Of a DNA stretch of 64,000 nucleotides, positions 50,801 through 61,008 are shown one piece after another. The position numbers and the translations under genes are program-made. Under the pieces are notes generated by a model, which worked only from the letters and a program-made list of their open reading frames with translations, searched no databases and was not told the DNA's origin. The stretch's first letter is position 1. Each line of letters starts with the position of its first letter. The stretch covers positions 92,737,560 to 92,801,559 of the forward strand of contig NC_092459.1 of the NCBI RefSeq assembly GCF_047495875.1. Reading direction: 5' to 3'. The stretch comes from Pithys albifrons albifrons. Its lineage: Eukaryota; Chordata; Aves; Passeriformes; Thamnophilidae.

Positions 50801-53800
50801 TTGGCTCCTCACTCCTCAATTTATCTTTCACTCTATATTTGCTTTGGTAATATGTATTTCAAAGCAGAAAAGTTATGATTGATGTAGCTTTTTTCCTTTT
50901 TTATTTAAGTTACACACCAGCAATTAGTCATCAGCTTTGCACCATCGGTCTCCTTCCTGTGGTTTTTCTCCTAGTGCTGTGACTTTGTTTCTACCTTCAC
51001 CTGTGCTGTTACTTAATTTTGCTTCTCCCTGCAGGAGCGTTTCAGAAACTAAGTAACATTGGACAGCAGGTTGGTGAGGAGTTATTAAACATGAGATAAT
51101 AACATGATATTAATTTATGTTTCAAAAGAATGAGAGAGTCCATGACTTTGCCAGGTGGACTTTGTGCTGGTTTGAGGTAACTTCTTATGAATATCTAGTA
51201 GATTAAGCTGCTGACAGGAGTGGATAAAATGGCCCTGAAGTTGTAAATGCCAGGAGGTCCCCTTATGTGATGGGTATGTCCCATTTGCTAACCATGCCTT
51301 TCATTTTGGATATTAAATTAACTTTCTCAAAGCTGTAGGTTTAGAGGACAGAAATCATCAGTGTGACTCATTTGGAAAAGTACCTAGCAGGTTTTGACTG
51401 CTTTTGTAATATAAAAATAATCCCACAGGCAGATCACATTATCTAGAGCAAGAAATTTTCACAAGAAAGATTTAGTAACTGTCCCAACATACTGAAGTGA
51501 ACCAGATAAAGATGAGAGACAGACACACTGCTTTTTATGTAAGTGGAATGCTGTTTAAATCACAAAATAGTATCTCTTGAGCACAATTGAATGTACTTCA
51601 GCAAGTTTCATTCTTTGATACCTTTCAGATTAGATAAGAGTAAATCATGAAATAATATTAAAGAGGATGTAACATCCATGGATGTCATCTGAGAATAAAT
51701 TCCATCCTAGGTGACTGCATGAAAAAGAGCTATACCCCTGCTGGGTATTATTATCAAAAATGTAATTCAAGATGGGGAGAAACCAGAATAGAACTTTCAA
51801 AAACCTCCAACCCAATGATATTTAATGAAAAACAGTTTTAAATGGGCTAAAAGATAATGCTCTTCAAAAGAATGGATGTTCTTTGCATATTTTCTTCCTT
51901 CTACAATATTTCAAGTATACCAGTGGTCTGGATAAAAGAGAATCATCTCATTGAATTTATGTTGCCTTTTCAGTTTGAACTCAGCAGGTCTTTGCCATAA
52001 AGTGAAAGGTATAAAAACTTTTTCTGTTTGTCCTGAAGTGAAAGAAAAGAGAACCTTATAGTTGGACCAAATCATACAATGTGGTTAGTATTCACTGTCT
52101 CCCATGTATTGTCATCCAGCCAACAAAAACAAACATTCTGGGTCACTCAGAGGACACAGTATCTGTCACAGCAAGTCCATGATCTTGAGCAAGCTCAGGT
52201 GGTTTCATAGGATGCATGATCTGCAAAAAGCCTGAAACAAAACATGCAGATTGTTTGCACTGCTTGGTATATATAGCTATGTGAGTTTGCACACAAAGCC
52301 TTCCCTGAAGTTTTGTGGAAAAGAGGAAACAGATGAAAGTTCAAATTGTTACCTTTCTTGATGTACTGACTTTTAAAATGAGCAGTGGAAGGATCCCAGT
52401 GCAGGTTACACAAAAAAAAAACCCCAAACTCAACCAACCAACCAAAAACAAATTAAAAAACAACAGCAGATGATACTATTCTTTATATAATGAAGTTTTT
52501 AAACTGCAAGTCAGTGGGCTGAGTTTCCAGCAGACAGTTTTCTAAGGCATATCTGAGTTTTTTGACCCCAGGGAGGTCACAGAGTCACCCACAACTCCTG
52601 TGCAGCCTCTCTCCCTGCAGTCCTGCCAGTCCAAGGAGGGTGGCTGCACAGGCACCTTGCCATGCTCTTCCCTACTCCTTCTGCTCTGCCATCACCCTAC
52701 ACTACCACATTCCTAAAGTCTATTCCTGGTGGCTACAGGCTGGTGGGGAATGTACAGTCTGTCCCACCAGGTGCAGCTTTCTCTGGGCCTATCAGTCTCA
52801 GAGAGAGAAAGCCTCAAAACTGAAATTCAAAATAATGGATTTTTCTTGGAACATGGCTTTATTGATAACCATGATATAATAATAGAACCCTAAAATTTTC
52901 TCCTGTGTTTACCCTTTTAAAATTCCCACAAGAAGTATGTGCTGGCATTGTCCTGGCTGAGACTTGTTGGAACCACTGGCTAGTGTGACTTGGCACTGAT
53001 TGTTCAGGATAATATGCAGAGGGCTTGGCACTCCAAGTTTAGAGTTACTTAAAGAAAATGCTGCTTGCTGAAGTCTGCCAATATCTTGCATAATCCTAAC
53101 AAATTCCAGCATTCCTGTGGAAAGCTACAGGACATTTAAGAATTTTTGGAAAACCTTACCTTATTCTCTTATGTTTAGCTTTGTTTCTCTGTAAATCATC
53201 TGCTGCAGCTCTTACATCTAAGTTTGCATTACCTGCAATTTTACCTTGAATTTTACCTTAAATTTTAAATTTAAATCAAGGAGTAATTGAATTCCTAGAA
53301 GAAACAATTAAATTAAGAATTGTATTCTTGTGTGTTTGCATATGTTTGGATAGAGATACTTTTACAGCTAGCCAGAGGGCCATCAGGCTGTTTGGATAGA
53401 GAGCAATTGAATTGCAACCTGTTTCTGGTTCTTCACCCCTCTCTGAAATAATATCCAGGCCAAGGGCTCATTCTTGGCTAATTGTTATACAGTACTTTGT
53501 ATTGTTCTGCTTTCATGGTGAGCTGGTACCTCACTCACAAGTAGCATCTAAAGATGAAGAGAAGTATCAAAGAAACTCACCTTCTTAAAAGTCAGGGTGT
53601 GGGCTTAATTTTACTACCTTGCAGTTAATTGCAGGATTATAGTAAAAATATGGAAAGATGAACTGTGAGACTTTGCAATTGGGAGGGATGGATCTGATCT
53701 AAACCAAAGCTGTTTTCACTCACTCGTACTGTGTCACCCACATACTGACAAGATCCAAGTTTCATGTGTTCATGTAATCCAGCCGGCATGCAGGCACCAA

Positions 53801-54517
53801 GGAACACATGTCCAGGTGGTCTGGACAGGATTCCTGGCACTGTCCCAGAGGACAAGAGACATCAGCTATTGAGCCTTCATGAGATTTACTGGTCTTTTCA
53901 TTGAACAGTAACCACATCTGCCACCACAACCTTCTGTAGCAACAAGCTGCAGAGATTCTGTACCTGTCATGCAGAGAGGCTGTACTCACCATATGCACAC
54001 ATGGAGGGGTTTACAGCGACAGGCTGGGGGCTCCTGGGTCATTTCCAGCTCATTCATGCTTGATAGACTGTTCTCAATTTGACTCCCAGAATAATTCTTA
54101 CAATAAGAAAAAAAAACACATACTAGTTATGTCTATAAATAGATACATATCTATAAATAAAGATATAGATCTGGATGAATATGCTGCTGAGTCTGCGTGT
54201 TTATGTTGTTTTCTCTAACCTCTCCCCTTAGAGTTTTGATACAGTTTTTTGTTTTGCCCAATGAGACCAGGAGTGGATTTTGGTTTCTAGCACATATGCC
54301 AAACAACAGTGAAAGGATCTCTTTGTCTTCTCTTTGGCATAATATAACATTCTTATCAGAGTTTGAAGTTCATCAACTTCTGATTAATTTAATGATTCTT
54401 CTGAGCTTCAAATAACAATATTATATAATGTGATCTTTGTTTCTGTCTATTTCCAGAGAGTGACCAAGAGGGAGAGACTTTTGGATTTTGTCGGTGCCTT
54501 TTGTTACTGCACTTTTC
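47851..54517. other. 6.7-kb AT-rich noncoding stretch, no recognised gene
   Basis: No gene family or RNA gene recognised. Simple sequence occurs at 49833-49878 (listed), and at about 52411-52470 (A-rich with three CCAA units). Confidence 0.5.
49833..49878. repeat. Alternating purine-pyrimidine AT/GT-rich tract
   Basis: An imperfect TA/TG run ('atatatatatgtgtgtatat' with flanking 'gtatgtacacatacac') that could adopt cruciform or Z-type structure. Imperfect, so probably only moderately variable. Confidence 0.8.
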
Positions 54518-54632
54518 GTTGGTTGGTTGGTTGGTTGGTTGGTTGGTTGGTTGGTTGGTTGGTTGATGGGTTGGTTGGTTGGTTGGTTGGTTGGTTGGTT
54601 GGTTGGTTGGTTGGTTGGTTGGTTGGTTGGTT
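54518..54632. repeat. (GGTT)n microsatellite, ~115 bp with one interruption
   Basis: Tandem GGTT units span the stretch, broken once by 'gatggg' at 54565-54570. The repeat contains no stop codon in any frame on either strand, which creates the overlapping WLVG-rich (plus) and NQPT-rich (minus) frames between 54421 and 54744. These are repeat artefacts. Confidence 0.98.
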
Positions 54633-54978
54633 TGAGAGGCTTTGTTGTTTGTTGTGTGTTTTTTTCCAAGAGCAGTTTAACTGGAAATAAAATTCTCCCA
54701 TTTAAAAGTGTATAGAGCTTCACACTCATTAGTGTAACTTTCAAAACACTTTATCCTCGCTGGAGGCCTGACAAAGTTTTCTAGATGCCACCTCTAAGTG
54801 TGACAGTCCCTAAACTCCCATGTTCTTGCAGTCTTTCCCTGAGCCTGTCACTGCCCAGGCATACGCGGTGGGATAGAAGGTTGTCCGATCCGACTGGTAC
54901 AACAAACTTAGGGGAGTTTTGCTCTGATAAAATATATTACCTGAAGCTAGTGAAGGTCTCCCAGGTCCTTCGGTAGCT
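54633..54978. other. Noncoding spacer rising into a CpG island
   Basis: Composition shifts from T-rich to CpG-containing near 54860 ('atacgcggtgg', 'gtccgatccgac'), which may be the shore of the downstream island. No gene recognised. Confidence 0.4.
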
Positions 54979-55342
54979 TTCAGGTCGGATTTCGTAGAGA
55001 AGCAAGACGAAATTTCCGTGGGCTCCCTCGGTGTTCAGCCCTCACCGGACCCGCTGTTGTTCCCAGCCCCGACGGCGCTGCTGCCCGAGCTCCACCATTA
55101 GGTGGCAACAACTCCCCGGCTAAACCCGCGGGCCGCCGGCTGCGGTAGAGGCATGGAAAGCCCCATTTCCTCGCCTGTTTTGAAACGCCTCCTAAACCCC
55201 TGGCCCGCATCCCCTTTCCTGTGAGGGAGAGGGGAGTTGGCGAGCCCCGACCCATCCCCATCCCGCTCCCGTGGCGCCGTGTCCCATCGCCTGGTCCTTC
55301 GGCTCCGTGGTACATCCCGGTGCAAAACACCGAGGCCAGCCA
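54979..55342. promoter_or_regulatory. Second orphan CpG island
   Basis: Hand counting gives about 31 CpGs in about 365 bases, against almost none in the surrounding kilobases. Frames on the minus strand (54980-55330 and 55098-55364) are open because of the GC content and show no recognised domain. Like the island at 12.5 kb, it carries a CTCF-type motif, so an insulator, enhancer or lncRNA promoter is plausible. No first exon is identified. Confidence 0.6.
55092..55110 (+). promoter_or_regulatory. Predicted CTCF binding site
   Basis: The plus strand reads ccaccattaggtggcaaca, matching the CTCF core (CCA, two bases, AGGTGGC, A) with one weak position. Orientation is rightward, opposite to the motif at 12807-12825. 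Motif match by eye only. Confidence 0.45.
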
Positions 55343-58300
55343 GCAGCCCCGAGCTTCCCTCCAAAATAGGTCAAAACTGGGTTTGCTTAACTTGTAAACA
55401 CATAATTTATAAGCTTTGTTGCAATATGAAGCAGGTTTTCAGCACGTGGAAGCAAAAAAAAAGTAATAGCTTTGAGATACCAATTACGAATATTTCGTTC
55501 ATTAAGTTTTATTTGTTTTGCCTAAGGTAGCCATTGATCAAAGTAGTGATATATGTAGTCAAAACAAACTAATACGCTGAATGTCTTGGTTTCCAGTAGT
55601 AAAATATGCAGATGTGTACAATTAATACCCATTTTGAGCCTACATTTGAGTTTTAACAATTCTTTTTCCCATTTGAGCTTTGTAAGACAGTAAGCATAAG
55701 GTTTTCAGAAGTTCCTCATTTTCAGTGCTTAGGAATTATATTTGCCTTTCCAGCCTATGCTATATTATTTAGTTCATCATCTTCATTTTCGGTGCAGCTG
55801 GTCATTCTCCTTTCTCTTTTCAATGTATTGCCCCATTCCCATAGTCTTGTTTCAAGGCAGTATTAGAACTTCATTCCCTTAATGTTGAAAGACATTTTGC
55901 AGCTCACAAGTAAAACTGAGTTTGTGTTTGTTAGCACTGAATACTGAAGCATTGAAGTATTTTTGAAGTTATTACCTGCAGCCCCTCCACTTAGGAAAGG
56001 ATAAATTTATTCACCTGATCTTACAAGATCTTTTAAATCATTAAACAGAAGTGTCAAATTGCACAATTAGGTGATTGCACAATATTTATTTGCTTACTTC
56101 TGTTGACACAAAAATTCAGGGAAATACATTTATCACAATTTTTATTACAGTGTTACACCTTTCATCCTTCCTCTTTTAACCTTTTCTTAGATCCTAGGAG
56201 GCCAAGCAGAGAGCTGCAGTATAAATATCTCTTTGATCATCAGGAACTGGTTATGTTTTCAAGCTAATTTAATTGCTTGGGTTAGCTTCAATTCTTTGAA
56301 TATGGTATTTGTCTGCATCACCTGTGTTTTGGATTTACCAGCTATCTCCTGCAGCACCAGCTGACCCATCCCAAGAGAAAAACATAACAATGACAGAAAT
56401 AATGGACTGGACCAAGAAGAGGCCCCAAATGTGATGTAAATATTTAGTTTCAGTCACAACAAGGAGGGTAAGATGAAAGTGCATTTGAGAATTTTTTAAG
56501 TAATATTGCTTGCCTCTTATAAGTTAATCATTAGGTGAGTTCTAATTAATAATGAACATTCAGTTAAGCATTTTCTCTGCATGTGCATTCCCTAGTAAAT
56601 TAAAGTACTTCTTTGTATGTCCTCCATAAGTACTCCATGTCAGCCTCTTTTGATAAAGTTTGCCCCTTACCCAGAAGATACTTTAGTTGCCGGCATACTA
56701 CAGAGTGGCTTTGATGAAGTCAGTTACACATAGGTCCTCCTACAACAAATTATTATTGTGAGTTTGTCACAATAATGGTAATAAAGCTGTTCTTTTTAAT
56801 AACAGCAGTAGCTAACTGACCAGAAGAGTAAAAAAAAAAAATAGCATGGGGTGTAAAAGCATGGCCCATGAACCTCAGGACTGAAGAGATGCTCACATAG
56901 TCATCCTGCACAGAGACAGCGCTTGACTGGACCAGGTCAAGGAATGGCATCCTTACAGATGATGCAGAATTATGGCACTCAGCTAGCTCTGACCAAATCT
57001 CAGGATGATGGAACAATTATTCTCATATATTAGGTGTTGCCATTTTGTTTAGGGTGTTAGGCCTTTCTTTTGTCTGTACTTACGGACAAGCCACAAAAAC
57101 AGCTATAGACTGGGAGCATACCAGGACTTGTTTTTACAGACTAAATATTCCGTTGCAACTGCTAGATTGGTTCTGCCTTATTTTTGTTTTTGCCGGTTTT
57201 GTTGGGATTTTTAAGTGTGCTTTCAATTTGCTTCTCACCAAATAAACATAAAATCTTGTCAGCAAGTTTTTCTTCCACTACTCTGAAATCAGATGTAAAA
57301 AGAAAGCAAAAATATTTTCTACTTCATAGATAGCACAAATCTTAGTGAACAAATAATTTGTGATGATTTATTCAGCAATCATCACATGTCCATGGAGGAA
57401 TTGCCCATAGAAAGCCTGTGGTTTTCTGGAATATATCTATTTCTTAAAAAAAATAAAAAATATATATTCACCTAGTTATGTTGGCCAGTAATCAAATTAC
57501 CTGGAATATTTGTGGTAAATGAGTATTCAGTAACAGTAAATATAATTTACATTTGTATTTTAGTGAATGTTAGTGGGATGTGTTGTAGGTATTTACGTAG
57601 GATTAGCACAAATACCTTCCTGAACAAGACTACCTAGCAAATCACAGTCCTTCATGTGAGGCAAATGAGTGGAGGGGGACCACAGTCCTCCTCTGGCTGG
57701 CTGTGATCCTCCCACAGCTGTACCAGTATGATATGTCAGCAATTCCTCCTTGTATGTGCCTGGCTGCCCCCAGCCACTTCTCAGCTGTCTCACGGAGCTC
57801 TTTGCCACCAGACCAAGCATCACAAGGGCAGCAGAGGCTGAGGTGCAGCAGCTCCTCTTCTGCTGTCTCTGCCAGTCATGTCTGCAGAAAATGGAGCAGA
57901 CAGCTGAGGAACATGGGTGGCAGAAGGAAAAGCGATAATGTCATAAAATACATAACTACTTGCTACAACAGATGTGAATCAGAGATTTCCGTTGGTTTAG
58001 TAGAGAGCACATTTTTCTGAATAGTCTGAATTCTCCAAAGAGTCATGGTATAATAAATCCATTACTTATAGCACTGGAACAAAGATACCACAGTCATACA
58101 GTGCAAATTGATGATCCCACATAAACTCACTTGCTGTTTCAAATTTGTTCAAAAACGTTCGATGAGTTAACTCTGCAATAGCAGACTATAAGATATTTCA
58201 TGTCCCTGTGCAGCCCAAAGAAAAGCTTAAAGTTGGCTTTATGCATTTCCACTCTTGTTGCTTCAAGAAAAGTAAGATTGTTTGCCTTTTTCTGATGCGA

Positions 58301-60787
58301 GTCAGATCTGTTGTGCTGTGATGGAATAGTGCCCAATATCCAGCATCAGCAGTAGTGAAACTGCAGCCAGAGAATGCTGGTGGGAGCATCCTGAAGGCTG
58401 TGTTCAAAGTCTTGAGACAACACTTTCCATCTGTTCTTGCTTTCAAATTACTAACATGCAGAGTCAGTTTGTGGTCCTTACTCTTGTTGAGAGATTTCAT
58501 ATGCTTTAAAACAGTCTAGTTAGATAGCAAACTGGTTTCTGTAAACGAGAACTTTGGAATCTGGCTCGTCACACTAAGTCATCAGAGGATAACCAAATCA
58601 GACACATCTACTACCTGACTCCTTCATTCATGCGAACACTCATCAGTCCTGTGTTGTTTTGGTTTTGTTTTTTAAATAATATCGAATATGGCAATTTAAC
58701 TAATATCACCTGGCTGTAAGAAGCTTTATCAGAAATAACCATGCATTTATTACTTATTAAAAGTATTTTCTAAGTTAGAAAGCAGTAAGAGCCAATAGAA
58801 GTAGATGGGTAGAGTGAAACAATGGATACCAAGAACTTGACATCCAATCTATTCATGTTACAAGGGACTTAATTTCACTCCAACTCCAGCCTGCTCCCAT
58901 TGACTAAAAGATGGGTCTTGGCGATAGTAAATTAGGTGCACTCCTACAGCACACATCTTCAAAAAGAACCTCAAGAATCCCAATTCATGCATAACAAGAC
59001 TATTCTAGGATACGAATGAAAATGCAGTGACTGGGGACAAGTCTCTCAAAATCAGCCCTGAGCGAAACTGAAATACTAACAAAGAGGTATCAGCTCATGC
59101 CCATGATGTGAGTCTTTGAAAACAATATTTGTAACATTTTGAGGTGTTCTGTCTGGGTCAGTTGCTTAATATGCAATGAAGTGTTACTATCATTCAATTA
59201 CTTTAAATCATTTAAATTTTTGTCCAAGCTTTACCTGCATGGCAGCATGCCTGCTTCTAGACAAAGTGCAACTTTCTCTTCATATTTGAATTAGGGAAGG
59301 TTGAATAGCTTATAGGTTAGAAAAAATTTGATTTATTTTTTTGAGGTTATTTTTAATTATATAAGAGATTAAAAGAATTTTTTTAATAGTTCTGCCACCT
59401 CTGCAAGAAGAAGTGAAAACTTGAAATTTAGCAGGCTTATCACTGCTATAATGGAAATCATCTTTGTTCAGCCTGCAAATTAACTTTACTGCTCTTCTAT
59501 CCAACACCTTTGCGATATAGTTTTTTACTTAGGGGATCATGAGGTATTTTTGTCTTCCAGGACAAAGCACTGTCTCATTCACTCCATGGCAGACTGCATG
59601 TTCCAAATGTGTCAAATGTGCACAATTGCCAAAGAGCAAGTGAGGAGTCTGAGGAAATAGAAAGATACGCCCAATACTGGATTAAAAATTGAAATATCTG
59701 GGTTCATTTTTTTCCTCAGACATCCTACATTGGACACGTTGATTATGACTGACTCAGCCCTTGGTACCTCTACCAGCTCTATCACATGGCTAATGTGAAG
59801 ACTAGGAGGGGTGCTGTGGTCATCCTTGGCTGCATGAGGGGTGTCCTCATGGTATCAGATCCTTCCTGAGCCAGTGCTTCACTCCAGCTGCAGTTACTGC
59901 TGTCTTCATAACTGCATCAGGTTCTGGGAAGCTAAACACATTCTGGCTTGCATTGTGATGGGTCTGCACAGACAGCCTTGAAAATGTTTTTTTTATTCAA
60001 GCCAGACTCTGTATAGTGTACAGATCATGCTCTGAACAGTAAAAATAAAATTGGGAAATGTCTTCTAAATATTCCTCAATGTTTTATCATCAAACCCAAG
60101 ATTTGTGAAAGCATCTGCACTGCAATTTTCACAAAGATGACGCAGCACTTTATCTGTATTTGTAACACGGTAATGCTGCATAATACACCTCTGTGATATG
60201 GACTATTATTCTAGGACTATCTTGTACTTCAGGAAATAAGGGATTAAGCTGTTTTGAAAACAACAGAAGTTTGCCCACTTTGATGGTTGCATCAACGCAA
60301 CAAACTGCCTTGGGAAAATACTGATTTTCCTAATCAGCCCAATCATACTATTATCAAGTAGAAAAAAGATTATATCCAGGGACTTCCACAGTACCAGATG
60401 ATACTCAGAGGACAGCTGCTTCCTCTTTAGCATTACCATTACATCCTGTTTTCCCCTGAAGGAACCTGATACATAAAATTTCTTTTTTGGAACTGGGCTA
60501 AACAGTTTTCCTGAATGTGATATCTGATGGGTGACTGTCTTATTTCTTGAGCTTTACAAAGCCGAGTGCCACAATTCTGAAGTGCACTGACAGATCTACA
60601 GCCTGATTTTTGAAACTGCTGTGCCTTTGTATCAGGGGGGTTTGCACACTGCTGTGGGCAGATTTTTCTGCTACAGGTGGAAGCAAAGGACCAAGCAAAA
60701 ATTCTTGAGCTTTATATCTTCTTGTCACAGTATACCCAGTAGTTACATTTTTGTTTAATAGAACAAAAACCATGCTGGTAACCAGAT
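55343..60787. other. 5.4-kb AT-rich noncoding stretch, no recognised gene
   Basis: No gene, RNA gene or well-preserved transposon recognised. A GC-richer patch at about 57660-57920 has short overlapping frames without domains. Confidence 0.45.
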
Positions 60788-61008
60788 TACAGAATAGTGT
60801 AGGTGGGAAGAGACTTCCGGAAGTCTGTAATTCACTCCTCCTATATAAAGTCTACAGTGCTCAGCACTTTATTTCCCATCGAGTTTCATGTATCCATAAA
60901 GATAAAGACTTCACAGCATCTCTGAGCTTCCATCCCAGTATCAAATGATCCTAATAGTAAATAATTTTTTCCCTTACACCTAAAGAGAAATTCTCATGTT
61001 CCAGTTTC
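60788..61008 (-). mobile_element. Ancient CR1 3' fragment, minus strand
   Basis: The plus strand keeps the order of a reverse-complemented CR1: 'tacagaatagtgtaggtggg', 'aagagacttccggaagtctg', a middle matching the 'gtttcatgtatccataaaga' linker, and 'ttctcatgttccagtttcag' at the inner end. Divergence is high and the octamers are lost, so it is much older than the copies at 18.0 and 25.5 kb. The frame at 60751-60948 overlaps it and is not a gene. Confidence 0.6.

Noticed and set aside
51165..51200. 'tgtgctggtttgaggtaact' as an LTR start
   Set aside because: It resembles a known type of avian LTR 5' end, but no LTR body, TATA, polyadenylation signal or CA end follows.
54421..54744. WLVG-rich and NQPT-rich frames
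   Set aside because: Pure translation of the (GGTT)n array, open in every frame.
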